DNA of 64,000 bases from Bradyrhizobium sp. SZCCHNS1050 (GCF_032484785.1 NZ_JAUETR010000001.1:3475501-3539500); one strand, 5' to 3'; positions 9,944-19,365 are shown, numbered from the stretch's first letter. Notes: generated by a model from the sequence alone, not told the origin. Numbers and translations: made by a program.

Positions 9944-12178
9944 ATGAAGCGATTGAGAGCAGTTCCTCGATGGTTCGCACGCAAGTTCGGCTTTGCGCGC
10001 CTGATGTGCCTGGTGCTGCTGGTCGCCTTCGCGGCGCTGCGCGCTGCCGATCCCCCGCCGATGCAGGAGCTGCGCCTCCGCACGTTCGACAACTTCCAGG
10101 CGTTCAGCCCGCGGGTGAAGACGGTGCGTCCGGTCACGATCGTCGATATCGACGAGAAGAGCGTCGCCGATCCCAAGCTCGGTCAGTGGCCGTGGCCACG
10201 GACGCGGATCGCTGAGATCATCGAAAAGCTCACACGCCTCGGTGCCCTCGTCATTGCGTTCGACGTCGTGTTTGCCGAGCCGGACCGGTTGAACCCGGCG
10301 ATTGCGGCCGAGACCTTTCCCAATCTCGACGAGGCAACGCGCGAGAAGCTGAAGGCGCTGCCCTCGAACGATCAGGTGCTCGCCGATGCTCTGCGACGGT
10401 CGCGGATCGTGCTCGGTGAGACGGCCAGCAACGAGGTCCGCGCCGATCTCGACAAGACCTTGCCGGTCACGGGCGTTGCGACAATCGGGCCCGAAGCCGA
10501 TGGCTTCATGGAGAGCTACCCGGGACTGTTGCGCAACGTTTCGGTGATCGAGCATGCCGCGTCCGGACGTGGGCTGTTCACGATCCCGCCGGAGCGCGAC
10601 GGCATCATCCGTCGTGTGCCGATGATTCTGCAGGCGCAGGACATCACGATGCTGGCGCTCAGCTTCGAGATGCTTCGAGTGGTGAGCGGCGCTGACACCC
10701 TGGTGATCAAGGCCGATATCGGCGGCATCAAGAGCCTTCGCATCGGCGGTTTCGAGATTCCGACGGATCGCAAAGGCAGGATCTGGGTGCACTATGCCCG
10801 CTCCGATCCGTCGATCTACGTGTCGGCCATCGACGTGCTCGAAGGGCGCGTGCCGCCGGAGAAGATCGCAAGGAAGCTGGTCCTGATCGGACCGTCCGCG
10901 ATCGGCCTGAACGACATCAAGACGACGCCGGTCGATCCGGCCATGCCGGGCGTCGAGGTGCATGCGCAGGTTCTCGAATCCGTCCTCACGAACTCGATCC
11001 TGTCCCCGCCGTTCTGGGGGCTTTCGGCCGAGTTCTTCGGTGCCGTGATCTTCGGTCTGCTCGTGATCGTGTTCGCGCCGCGGCTCGGTGCCGTCACGCT
11101 GGTACTCGTCGGCGCCCTGTTCGCAAGCGTTCTGATTGGCCTCTCCTGGTACGCCTATACGCAGCACCGGTTCTTGATCGACTTCACCTATCCGATGCTG
11201 TCGACCACGGCGATCTATCTGACGCTGATCTTCGCCAGCTTCATTCGCGAGCAGCAGCAGCGCAAGGAGATTCGCGGCTGGTTCGCCCAATACATGTCGC
11301 CGGTGCTGGTGGAGCAGCTCGCGCAATCGCCGGAAAAACTCGTGCTCGGCGGCGAGGAGCGCGAGATGACCATCATGTTCTCGGACGTGCGCGGCTTCAC
11401 CTCGATCTCGGAAAGCTATAAGCACGATCCGCAGGGCTTGACGACACTGATGAACCGCTTCCTGACGCCGTTGACCGACGCGATCATCGCGCGCAAGGGC
11501 TATGTCGACAAGTACATGGGCGATGCCATCATGGCATTCTGGAATGCGCCGCTCGACGACCGGGAGCATCACCTCAACGCCTGCACGGCGGCACTCGACA
11601 TGCTGGACAAGATCGACGAGGTCAACCGGCAGCGCGAGCAGGAGGCCGCCCATGGCGGCCATGTCTACATCCCGCTCAACGTTGGCATCGGCCTCAATAC
11701 CGGCATTGGCGTCGTCGGCAACATGGGCTCGGAGCTCAAGAAGAACTATTCGGTGCTGGGCGACAGCGTCAACCTCGCCTCGCGTCTCGAAGGCCAGACC
11801 AAGGAATACGGCTTTCCGATCATCGTCGGCTCGGCAACGGCGATGGCGGTCAAGGACAAGCTCGCGATTCTCGAGCTCGACTTCATCATGGTCAAGGGTA
11901 AGACCGAGCCGGAGGTGATCTACGCCATCGCCGGCCGCGAGGACGTGATGTATTCCGAGCGCTTCCAGTTGCTCCGCAACCTCACCATCGAGATGCTGGC
12001 GAGCTATCGCAGCCGCGATTGGGAAGGGGCGCTGGCCGCGATCGAGCGCGGCCGCAAGAGCGACCAGGGACAAGACTTGGCCAAGCTTTATGATCTCTAT
12101 GACGCACGCATCCGCAACTACCAGGTCAATCCGCCGCCCGAGGATTGGAACGGGGCGTACGCACTGCTGACGAAGTAG
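9944..12178 (+). CDS. CHASE2-domain class III adenylate cyclase
   Basis: The 744-residue membrane protein begins with a hydrophobic anchor (LMCLVLLVAFAALRA). An extracytoplasmic CHASE2 sensor domain follows at about residues 35-340 (VTIVDIDEKSVADPKLGQWPWPR, LVLIGPSAIGLND). Two to three transmembrane helices lie at about 350-430. The cyclase catalytic domain is at about 470-650, with the metal-binding aspartates in FSDVRGFTS and YMGDAIMAFWN and the GVVGNMGS and LGDSVNLASRLE motifs. It should make cAMP (or cGMP) in response to an envelope signal. It begins 108 bases after the FecR surface protein on the same strand, so co-expression is likely. FecR proteins and CHASE2 cyclases are neighbours elsewhere, but I know of no proven signal. 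Confidence 0.92.
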   Translation: MKRLRAVPRWFARKFGFARLMCLVLLVAFAALRAADPPPMQELRLRTFDNFQAFSPRVKTVRPVTIVDIDEKSVADPKLGQWPWPRTRIAEIIEKLTRLGALVIAFDVVFAEPDRLNPAIAAETFPNLDEATREKLKALPSNDQVLADALRRSRIVLGETASNEVRADLDKTLPVTGVATIGPEADGFMESYPGLLRNVSVIEHAASGRGLFTIPPERDGIIRRVPMILQAQDITMLALSFEMLRVVSGADTLVIKADIGGIKSLRIGGFEIPTDRKGRIWVHYARSDPSIYVSAIDVLEGRVPPEKIARKLVLIGPSAIGLNDIKTTPVDPAMPGVEVHAQVLESVLTNSILSPPFWGLSAEFFGAVIFGLLVIVFAPRLGAVTLVLVGALFASVLIGLSWYAYTQHRFLIDFTYPMLSTTAIYLTLIFASFIREQQQRKEIRGWFAQYMSPVLVEQLAQSPEKLVLGGEEREMTIMFSDVRGFTSISESYKHDPQGLTTLMNRFLTPLTDAIIARKGYVDKYMGDAIMAFWNAPLDDREHHLNACTAALDMLDKIDEVNRQREQEAAHGGHVYIPLNVGIGLNTGIGVVGNMGSELKKNYSVLGDSVNLASRLEGQTKEYGFPIIVGSATAMAVKDKLAILELDFIMVKGKTEPEVIYAIAGREDVMYSERFQLLRNLTIEMLASYRSRDWEGALAAIERGRKSDQGQDLAKLYDLYDARIRNYQVNPPPEDWNGAYALLTK

Positions 12179-12697
12179 CCGGTGCTCCGTTCCCGAGTTC
12201 GCATCATGTCGCGGCGGCCTCGTTGGCCTGGTCCGGTGCCCGCGCGATGAGTATGCTCATCATTTGCAGACCACATAAGCCGAATAGGGCGGGCAACGCT
12301 TGCTGCGCTCTTCCGTGCCGGGGACGGGGCGGGTCGAGTGCCGTGGCGGGAGGCTTCGCTTGGCACGCGGCAGCGTGCCCGCATCGTGCTTCGATGACGA
12401 TGGGATGAAGGGGTTTCCAGGCCCATTGGATGATGTCTGGGCGTCCACCGCCGCGAGCTTGCCGATGAATGCGAGCGACAGGATGACGAGCTTGACCGAA
12501 CGATAGCGCGCTCCAGTCTGCGGGACGAGTACAAGGATAGCGCAATCGAGCAGGCGTCGAGCGCATCGCGTTTGTTGCGAGGTTGCAACAGCGGGATAAG
12601 AAGCAACTTGTGTCATGTGACGTCGATTGCACGAAACTGCGCGTGCTTGTAGCATGTTTCTACTCAAGATAGAAAGTGCTGCAGATGGGGGGCATCG
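12179..12697. other. Intergenic region, possibly holding a decayed secreted-protein gene
   Basis: No gene here can be supported with confidence. On the minus strand a frame from 12667 to 12260 contains VKLVILSLAFIGKLAAVDAQ, which looks like a signal peptide, starting at about 12496 and followed by about 58 polar residues. The hydrophobic segment has no start codon directly before it, and the residues upstream look non-coding. This could be a remnant of a small exported protein, or chance. The last 60 bases would carry the promoter of the barrel protein gene. Confidence 0.35.
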
Positions 12698-13729
12698 ATG
12701 CAGTCTTCTGAGGACAGGAGTGCGGCTGGTTTGACGCGGGGCAGGCCGGCACGGGGTGCGATCAAGCGTTTCACTCTACCAGTTGCGGGCAGCCTCATCG
12801 CTGCTGTGGCTTGTGTGCTCGGGGCGGGCGCGGTGTCGGCCGCGGATCTCCCGGTCAAGGCGCCGCCTCCGCCGGTCTCTTTGTGGGAGTTCGAGGTCGG
12901 CGCCCGCTATTTCTACAGTTCGGGCCGCACCCGCTACACGTTGGGCGATCCTTTCGTCGCTGGCCAAACCAATTCTCTGCTGACCTACAAGAATCTCAAC
13001 AGCCATGCCGGCGAGGGGTTCGCCAGGGCCGATCACAGTCTGGGTTTCTTCGCCAAGGGCTTTGCGGGCGGTGGCAACATCTTCAGCGGCAGGCTCAACG
13101 ACGAAGACTTCCCGCCGGCCGTCATTCCGTACTCGAATACGGACAGCAGCGTGAACAGCGGCAGGCTTTGGTACGGCACGGTCGACGCCGGCTACAATTT
13201 CTGGAGGGGGCCGGCGTTCAAGGTCGGCGGCTTCGTCGGCTACAATCATTTCTACGAAACCGTGAACGCATACGGATGTACCCAGGTCGCGACCAATCCG
13301 TTTATCTGTGGTCTCGATCCTGTTGCGGGGGGCGTGCTGGTGCTCAGCAAGACCGAGAACTGGGATTCGCTCCGCGTGGGGTTGAACGGCGTCTTCAAGC
13401 TCGGCCAGAGCTGGAACGTCACCCTCGATGGCGCCGTTCTGCCCTATGTCCGGTTGAGCGGATTCGACAATCACTGGCTGCGCCCCGACATCAATCCGCT
13501 TCGGCAATCTGGAAATGGCTGGGGCTACCAGCTCGAGGGCGTTGTGTCATACGACGTGACGAGAAATTTCAGCGTCGGCGTCGGCGGCCGCTATTGGTAC
13601 GCCCGGACGACCAGTGGGACCACCCAATTTCCTGGAGTCCCGGGGTCGCCCACGACCTTCAGCTACGAGCGGTACGGCGGCTTTCTCCAGGCCTCCTACA
13701 AGTTTGACTCGGGCGCCTTCGGGAAATGA
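12698..13729 (+). CDS. Outer-membrane beta-barrel protein
   Basis: The 343-residue product has an N-terminal export signal (FTLPVAGSLIAAVACVLGAGAVSA) with probable cleavage before ADLPVKAPPPP, a mature start very common among rhizobial barrel proteins of the Omp25/RopB type. The rest alternates aromatic and polar residues (EVGARYFYSSGRTRYTLG, SVGVGGRYWYARTTSGT), and the tail SYKFDSGAFGK is close to a C-terminal barrel strand. The signal peptide is preceded by about 25 hydrophilic residues, so a later start is possible, though no better-placed start codon with a ribosome-binding site stands out. It is a single gene with its own terminator. Its role (porin, adhesion or structure) is unknown. 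Confidence 0.85.
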   Translation: MQSSEDRSAAGLTRGRPARGAIKRFTLPVAGSLIAAVACVLGAGAVSAADLPVKAPPPPVSLWEFEVGARYFYSSGRTRYTLGDPFVAGQTNSLLTYKNLNSHAGEGFARADHSLGFFAKGFAGGGNIFSGRLNDEDFPPAVIPYSNTDSSVNSGRLWYGTVDAGYNFWRGPAFKVGGFVGYNHFYETVNAYGCTQVATNPFICGLDPVAGGVLVLSKTENWDSLRVGLNGVFKLGQSWNVTLDGAVLPYVRLSGFDNHWLRPDINPLRQSGNGWGYQLEGVVSYDVTRNFSVGVGGRYWYARTTSGTTQFPGVPGSPTTFSYERYGGFLQASYKFDSGAFGK

Positions 13730-13753
13730 AATACTGGCTGTCGTGCTGAAGAG

Positions 13754-13785
13754 GAAGCCCGGCAAAACGCCGGGCTTCTTTCTTT
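13754..13785 (+). terminator. Rho-independent terminator after the barrel protein gene
   Basis: A perfect ten-base stem (GAAGCCCGGC / GCCGGGCTTC) with a four-base loop is followed by TTTCTTT. It lies 25 bases after the stop of the outer-membrane protein gene. It also lies just beyond the 3' end of the convergent binding-protein gene and may serve both strands. Confidence 0.85.
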
Positions 13786-13814
13786 GCGAGCGCGACGGCA
13801 GCCGGCCCGGTCAG

Positions 13815-15410
13815 TTATTCCGCCCCGATCGTCGTGAGGTCCTGGAACCAGTGTTGCGCCTGCACGAACTTCTTGACCTTCGGCGATAGCGCGTGCGGGT
13901 TGGTGTCGTGCACGACCCAGACCAGCACCGCATCGTCGACCACAGCCGCATGCGCCTGCGCGATCAACTCGTCCTGCTTGGCCGGATCGAACGTCTGCTT
14001 GGCTTCAGCAATCAGCGCATCGACCTTGGGATTCTTGTAGCCGCCCCAGTTGACGCCAACGGGTGCGATCTGGTCGGAGGCGAAGAAGCGGACGATCGCG
14101 TAGAGCGGGTCCGATGTGACATAGGCGATGTTGTTGGCGGTGATGCCGGCGTTCATCTCGTCCGCCGCGCCCTTGCGCCAATGCGTGTACAGCGTCTCCA
14201 ACTCCACGACCTTGAAGTCGATGTCGATGCCGATTTCCTTGAAGCTCTGCTGCAGATATTCGTTCATCGGCAGCGACAGCATCTGGCCGGTGCCGCCCTG
14301 CGCGATGATGAAGGTCGTCTTCAGCGGCTTGGCTGGCGAATAGCCGGCTTCCTCGACCAGCTTCTTCGCGGCGGCGAGATCGTATTTCAGCTCGAAGGTC
14401 GGCTTGCCGAACCACGGGCTCGACGGGTCGACCTGGCCCTTGGCGGGCTTGGCGAGGCCGTTCATCAGCCCGACCACTTCGTCGCGATTGATCGCGAGAT
14501 TGAGCGCCTTGCGCAGGCGGATGTCGGTCCAGGGCGAGCCCGGCAGCACGCTGAGATGATAGTTCCAGACATGCGGCGTGACGTTGTCGACGAGCTTCAT
14601 GCCGGCCGCCTTGAGCTGCGGCACGGCGTCCGGCGCCGGCGTCTCGATCAGGTCGACCTGGCCGGCGAGCAGCGCGTTGGTGCGCGTCAGCGCCTCCGGC
14701 ATCGGCACCAGCACCAGCTTGTCGGTCTTGGGCAGCCGGTCCTTGTTCCAATATTCGGAATTCTTGGTGAGCTCCGCGAGCTCGCGCGGCACCAGTCTGG
14801 TCAGCTTGAATGGTCCCGTGCCGGAGGGCTGACTGGCGAACTTGTCCCAATCCTTGCCGAGCTTCTCGTACTGCGCCGGGCTCGAAATCAGGAACCACAG
14901 CATCTGATAGGGGAAGAAGGAGTCGACCGTCTTGGTGGTGATCTCGATCGTGGAGTCGTCGATCTTGGCGTAGCTCGCGACTGAGGGAAGGCGTGTTTTG
15001 ACCTGCGCGCTCTGCCGCTTGTCGAACTGCGGTGCCTTATCGTTGAGCACCTTGTCCAGATTCCAGATCACCGCATCGGCATTGAAGTCGCTGCCATCGT
15101 GGAACTTGACCCCCTTGCGCAGGGTGAAGCGCCATTTGGTCTTGTCGGCCTCGTCGATCTTCCATTCGGTGGCGAGGCCGGGAATGAGCTTGCCCGGTCT
15201 GTCGGCGATGCTCATGTCCCAGGCCACCAGCGGATCATAGATCGTGTAGCCGGTAAACTGATAGGCGCCGGCGCCGCGATCGGGCTGGCCCGTCGTCAGC
15301 GGAATGTCCGCCATCGAGATGCCGTAGCGCAGAACCGTTTCGGCCCGCGCCGCGACCGCGGAAAGACTGAGCGCGAGCGTAGTGGCGAGTAATGAGAATC
15401 GGATACGCAT
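13815..15410 (-). CDS. Peptide-type ABC transporter substrate-binding protein (SBP_bac_5)
   Basis: Periplasmic binding protein of 531 residues in the DppA/OppA family. The start at 15410 gives a clean signal peptide (MRIRFSLLATTLALSLSAVAARA) and has a GGAG ribosome-binding site; the longer frame to 15629 is non-coding. Family landmarks are LATEWKIDEADKTKWRFTLRKGVKFHDG, FNADAVIWNL and IRLRKALNLAINRD. It is clearly paralogous to the binding protein encoded divergently at 15605-17275. The two probably feed the permease/ATPase genes downstream of that paralogue. Family ligands include peptides, opines and other small molecules; the ligand here is unknown. Confidence 0.92.
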   Translation of the reverse strand: MRIRFSLLATTLALSLSAVAARAETVLRYGISMADIPLTTGQPDRGAGAYQFTGYTIYDPLVAWDMSIADRPGKLIPGLATEWKIDEADKTKWRFTLRKGVKFHDGSDFNADAVIWNLDKVLNDKAPQFDKRQSAQVKTRLPSVASYAKIDDSTIEITTKTVDSFFPYQMLWFLISSPAQYEKLGKDWDKFASQPSGTGPFKLTRLVPRELAELTKNSEYWNKDRLPKTDKLVLVPMPEALTRTNALLAGQVDLIETPAPDAVPQLKAAGMKLVDNVTPHVWNYHLSVLPGSPWTDIRLRKALNLAINRDEVVGLMNGLAKPAKGQVDPSSPWFGKPTFELKYDLAAAKKLVEEAGYSPAKPLKTTFIIAQGGTGQMLSLPMNEYLQQSFKEIGIDIDFKVVELETLYTHWRKGAADEMNAGITANNIAYVTSDPLYAIVRFFASDQIAPVGVNWGGYKNPKVDALIAEAKQTFDPAKQDELIAQAHAAVVDDAVLVWVVHDTNPHALSPKVKKFVQAQHWFQDLTTIGAE

Positions 15411-15604
15411 GAAGATGAAGCTCCGTTGAAACCGGATCAAATTCGACGCGCAAGACCTGCAATCGGGGTGCCAAGCCTCTGACCGGATCGTTCGAGCACA
15501 AACGGTTGTGACCTCGCGTCGCAGGCACGAGATCGGGAGCACCGCTGGCATGGGCGTTGCATAATGCTGCCCAGAATTTAGCCAGCTGATCGGAGACCTT
15601 GATC

Positions 15605-17275
15605 GTGCATTTGCGTATTGCGACCTCAATGACGACGCGCGTGGCCGTTGCGGCCGCCATGATGACCAGCGCTGCCATCCTCGTGCTGCCGGCGCAGGCG
15701 GGCGCGGAAACCGTATTGCGCATCGGCATGACTGCCGCAGACATTCCGCGCACGCTCGGCCAGCCCGATCAGGGCTTCGAGGGCAACCGCTTCACCGGCC
15801 TCACGATGTACGACGCGCTGACGATGTGGGACCTGTCGTCGGCGGACAAGCCGAGCGTCGTCATTCCGGGCCTCGCCACCGAGTGGAAGGTCGACGAGGC
15901 CGACAAGACCAAGTGGACGTTCAAGCTGCGTCCCGGCGTCACCTTCCATGACGGCGCGCCGTTCAATGCCGACGCCGTGGTGTGGAACGTCGAGAAGGTG
16001 CTGAAGCAGGACGCGCCGCAGTTCGATCTGAGCCAGGTCGGCGTCACCGCCTCGCGCATGCCGACGCTGGCATCGGCGCGCAAGATCGACGATCTCACCG
16101 TCGAGCTGACGACAAAGGAGCCGGACAGCTTCCTGCCGATCAACCTCACCAATCTGTTCATGGCGAGCCCGACGAAGTGGCAGAAGCTCTATGAGTCCGC
16201 GACCGGCGCCGACGACAAGGCGAAGTCGCAAGCCGCCTGGGCCGCCTTCGCCAAGGATGCCTCGGGCACCGGTCCGTGGAAGATGGCGAAGTTCACGCCG
16301 CGCGAGCGGCTGGAGCTGGTCAAGAACGATGCCTATTGGGACAAGGCGCGTGTGCCCAAGGCCGACAAGATGATCCTGCTGCCGATGCCCGAGGCGAACG
16401 CGCGCACCGCGGCGCTGCTGTCCGGACAGGTCGACTGGGTCGAGGCGCCGGCGCCGGATGCGCTGCCGGAGATCAAGCAGCGCGGCTTCAAGCTCTACGC
16501 CAACGAGCAGCCGCATGTCTGGCCCTGGCAGTTCTCGCGCGTCGAAGGCTCGCCGTGGAACGACATCCGCGTTCGCAAGGCTGCCAACCTCTGCATCGAT
16601 CGCGAGGGCCTGCGCGACGGCCTGCTTGCCGGCCTGATGGTGCCGGCGACCGGAACCTTCGAGAAGGGCCATCCCTGGCGCGGCAACGTCACCTTCGAGA
16701 TCAAGTACGACAAGGCGGCCGCGCAGAAGCTGATGCAGGAGGCTGGCTACGGCCCGAACAAGAAGCTCGAGGTCAAGACGCAGACGTCGGCGTCGGGCTC
16801 GGGCCAGATGCAGCCGCTGCCGATGAACGAATATCTGCAGCAGGCACTGGCCGAGTGCTATTTCGACGTCAAGCTCGACGTCATCGAGTGGAACACGCTG
16901 TTCACCAACTGGCGCCGCGGCGCCAAGGATCCGTCCGCCAACGGCGCCAGCGCCACCAACGTCACCTACGCGGCGATGGACCCCTTCTTTGCGCTGGTGC
17001 GCTTCCTGCAGTCCTCGATGGCGCCGCCGGTCTCCAACAACTGGGGTTTCATCAACAACCCGAAGTTCGATGAGCTGGTGAAGAAGGCGCGCCAGACTTT
17101 CGATCCGGCCGAGCGCGACAAGGCGCTGGCGGAGCTGCATGCGGCGTCGGTCGATGACGCGGCGTTCCTCTACGTGGCGCACGACGTCGGCCCGCGCGCG
17201 ATGAGCCCGAAGGTGAAGGGCGTGGTGCAGCCGAAGAGCTGGTTCATCGACTTCTCGCCGATCTCGGTGGAGTAG
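15605..17275 (+). CDS. Peptide-type ABC transporter substrate-binding protein (SBP_bac_5), first gene of the importer cluster
   Basis: A second DppA-like periplasmic binding protein of about 556 residues. The signal peptide is MTTRVAVAAAMMTSAAILVLPAQAGA. I choose GTG at 15605 because GGAG at 15592-15595 lies nine bases upstream; TTG at 15599 and ATG at 15629 are alternatives. The motifs LATEWKVDEADKTKWTFKLRPGVTFHDG and FNADAVVWNVEKVL match the divergent paralogue almost residue for residue, which points to gene duplication with inversion. It is followed after about 230 bases by the OppB-type permease, so it is the likely cognate receptor of the importer. Confidence 0.92.
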   Translation: MHLRIATSMTTRVAVAAAMMTSAAILVLPAQAGAETVLRIGMTAADIPRTLGQPDQGFEGNRFTGLTMYDALTMWDLSSADKPSVVIPGLATEWKVDEADKTKWTFKLRPGVTFHDGAPFNADAVVWNVEKVLKQDAPQFDLSQVGVTASRMPTLASARKIDDLTVELTTKEPDSFLPINLTNLFMASPTKWQKLYESATGADDKAKSQAAWAAFAKDASGTGPWKMAKFTPRERLELVKNDAYWDKARVPKADKMILLPMPEANARTAALLSGQVDWVEAPAPDALPEIKQRGFKLYANEQPHVWPWQFSRVEGSPWNDIRVRKAANLCIDREGLRDGLLAGLMVPATGTFEKGHPWRGNVTFEIKYDKAAAQKLMQEAGYGPNKKLEVKTQTSASGSGQMQPLPMNEYLQQALAECYFDVKLDVIEWNTLFTNWRRGAKDPSANGASATNVTYAAMDPFFALVRFLQSSMAPPVSNNWGFINNPKFDELVKKARQTFDPAERDKALAELHAASVDDAAFLYVAHDVGPRAMSPKVKGVVQPKSWFIDFSPISVE

Positions 17276-17340
17276 CCGTTCGCGTGGTGGAGTATTTGTC
17301 CACGTTCGCAGGCTGATCTCGCCGCTTGCCCCGCTGCGCT

Positions 17341-17441
17341 CCCTCCCCCCTTGTGGGGGAGGGGTGGGGAGGGGGGGTACTCCGGCGGCAGTTTTTGTGT
17401 GGACCCCCACCCCCCACCCCTCCCCGCAAGGGGGAGGGGAG
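17341..17441. repeat. Paired GC-rich palindromic repeats between transporter genes
   Basis: Two copies of a unit of C-runs and G-runs centred on TTGTGG (left) and CGCAAGGG (right) face each other in inverted orientation, separated by about 23 bases. Each unit can also fold on itself. Such purine/pyrimidine-rich units are common intergenic repeats in Bradyrhizobium. It lies between the binding-protein and permease genes and could dampen expression of the downstream genes. Confidence 0.7.
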
Positions 17442-17506
17442 CTTTCTTGGTGCCGCTTGTATCTCGCGACTCTCCGCCGATGAGGAGAGGCTTATGAAGG
17501 TGACTC

Positions 17507-18460
17507 GTGCTCTCTTATGCTGCCAGGCGGATGGTCTATGCGATCCCGATCATCATCGGCGTCGCGCTCGTCTGCTTCATGCTCGTTCACATCACGCCGG
17601 GTGATCCGCTCGTTGCGGTGCTGCCGGCCGACGCGTCGCAGGAGCTGGCACAGCAGCTGCGCGTGGCCTATGGCTTCGACAAGCCGCTGCCGGTGCAGTT
17701 CGGGCTGTGGTTGTGGCGCGCCGTCAATGGCGATCTCGGCAGCTCGATCGCCACCGGCCGTCCCGTGCTCGCCGAGGTGCTGCGCGCAGTCTCCAACACC
17801 GTGACCCTGGCGATCGCAGCCGCCATCATCGGATTCTCGCTCGGCCTGTTCTTCGGCCTCGTCGCCGGCTATTTCCGCGACAGCTGGATCGACAAGGTGG
17901 CGACGTCCATTGCGATCGCCGGCGTATCGCTGCCGCACTATTGGCTCGGCATGGTGCTCGTCATCATCTTCTCGGTCGAGCTGAACTGGCTGCCTGCGGT
18001 TGGCGCCGGTCCGTCCGGCTCGGGCGCATGGTCGTGGGACTGGGCCCATATCCGCTTCCTGGTCCTGCCCGCGATCACCACCTCGGTGATTCCGATGGGC
18101 ATCATCACGCGCACCGTGCGCGCGCTGACCGGCGACATCCTCAGCCAGGATTTCGTCGAGGCGCTGCGCGCGAAGGGCCTGCGCGAAACCCAGGTGTTCC
18201 GCCACGTGCTGAAGAATGCCGCGCCGACCGCCCTGGCGGTCATGGGCCTGCAGCTCGGCTACATGCTGGGCGGCTCGATCCTGATCGAGACTGTGTTCTC
18301 GTGGCCCGGCTCGGGTCTGCTGTTGAACTCGGCGATCTTCCAGCGTGACCTGCCGCTCTTGCAGGGCACGATCCTGGTGCTGGCGATGTTCTTCGTCATC
18401 CTCAATCTCGTGGTCGACATCGCGCAGGCCGCGATCGATCCGCGCATCAAGCGAGGCTAA
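17507..18460 (+). CDS. Peptide-type ABC transporter permease (OppB/DppB family)
   Basis: Inner-membrane permease of 317 residues with the usual N-terminus (LSYAARRMVYAIPIIIGVALVCFMLVHITPGDPL) and about six transmembrane helices. The coupling EAA loop is visible as DFVEALRAKGLRETQVFRHVLKNA. The GTG start at 17507 is preceded by AAGGTGA. It pairs with the OppC-type permease that follows after two bases. Together they form the channel of the importer fed by the upstream binding protein. Confidence 0.93.
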   Translation: MLSYAARRMVYAIPIIIGVALVCFMLVHITPGDPLVAVLPADASQELAQQLRVAYGFDKPLPVQFGLWLWRAVNGDLGSSIATGRPVLAEVLRAVSNTVTLAIAAAIIGFSLGLFFGLVAGYFRDSWIDKVATSIAIAGVSLPHYWLGMVLVIIFSVELNWLPAVGAGPSGSGAWSWDWAHIRFLVLPAITTSVIPMGIITRTVRALTGDILSQDFVEALRAKGLRETQVFRHVLKNAAPTALAVMGLQLGYMLGGSILIETVFSWPGSGLLLNSAIFQRDLPLLQGTILVLAMFFVILNLVVDIAQAAIDPRIKRG

Positions 18461-18462
18461 CG

Positions 18463-19365
18463 ATGAGCGTCAGTACCCCCGGCGCCCTCAACGACGCCTC
18501 GCTGCAGGCCGCGCCGATCGCGAACGCACGCGGCTATTGGGCGACCGTCGGTCGCCGGATCGTCCGCGACAAGCTCAGCATGGTCTGCGTCGCGATCCTG
18601 CTGCTGATCTTTCTCTCCGCGCTGCTCGCGCCCTATCTGCATCTCGCGGATCCCTATCAGGGCTCGATGATTCGGCGCCTGCGCCACATCGGCACGCCGA
18701 ACTATCCGCTCGGCACCGACGAGCTGGGACGCGACATGCTGGCGCGGCTGATCTATGGCGGCCGGCTGTCGCTGCTGATCGGCATCTCGCCCGTGATCCT
18801 CGCCTTCGGCATCGGCACGATGCTCGGCCTCGTCGCCGGCTATGTCGGCGGCTGGGTCAACACCGCGATCATGCGCACCATCGACGTGTTCTACGCCTTC
18901 CCCTCGGTGCTGCTGGCGATCGCGATCTCGGGCGCGCTCGGCGCCGGGATCACCAACTCCATCGTGTCGCTGACCATCGTGTTCGTGCCGCAGATCACCC
19001 GCGTCGCCGAGAGCGTCACCACGGGTGTGCGCAATCGCGATTTCGTCGAGGCCGCGCGCGCCTCGGGCGCGAACGCGTTCACGATCATGCGCGCGCACAT
19101 GCTCGGCAACGTGCTGGGGCCGATCTTCGTCTACGCCACCGGCCTGATCTCGGTATCGATGATCCTCGCGGCCGGTCTTTCGTTCCTTGGTCTCGGCACC
19201 AAGCCGCCGGAGCCGGAATGGGGCTTGATGCTGAACACCTTGCGTACGGCGATCTACGTCAATCCCTGGGTGGCGGCGCTGCCGGGCGTGATGATCTTCG
19301 CTGTCTCCATCTGCTTCAACCTGCTCAGCGACGGCCTGCGTAGCGCGATGGACATCCGGAGCTGA
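18463..19365 (+). CDS. Peptide-type ABC transporter permease (OppC/DppC family)
   Basis: Second channel subunit, 300 residues. It has a polar N-terminal extension and then the first membrane helix (LSMVCVAILLLIFLSALLAPYLHL). The OppC family motif LGTDELGRDMLARLIYGGRLSLLIG follows, and then the EAA loop DFVEAARASGANAFTIMRAHMLGNVLGP. The gene starts two bases after the OppB stop and is followed after five bases by the ATPase gene, so it is in one operon. Confidence 0.94.
   Translation: MSVSTPGALNDASLQAAPIANARGYWATVGRRIVRDKLSMVCVAILLLIFLSALLAPYLHLADPYQGSMIRRLRHIGTPNYPLGTDELGRDMLARLIYGGRLSLLIGISPVILAFGIGTMLGLVAGYVGGWVNTAIMRTIDVFYAFPSVLLAIAISGALGAGITNSIVSLTIVFVPQITRVAESVTTGVRNRDFVEAARASGANAFTIMRAHMLGNVLGPIFVYATGLISVSMILAAGLSFLGLGTKPPEPEWGLMLNTLRTAIYVNPWVAALPGVMIFAVSICFNLLSDGLRSAMDIRS

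Noticed and set aside
9899..12073. 724-residue antisense frame over the CHASE2 cyclase gene
   Set aside because: The plus strand carries all cyclase motifs; the antisense frame is His/Arg/Asp-rich with no domains.
15626..17410. 594-residue antisense frame over the binding-protein gene
   Set aside because: Shadow of a high-GC gene; the plus-strand product has a signal peptide and family motifs.
17341..17441. Repeated units considered as a CRISPR array
   Set aside because: There are only two inverted copies with a short spacer and no cas genes; this is a palindromic repeat.
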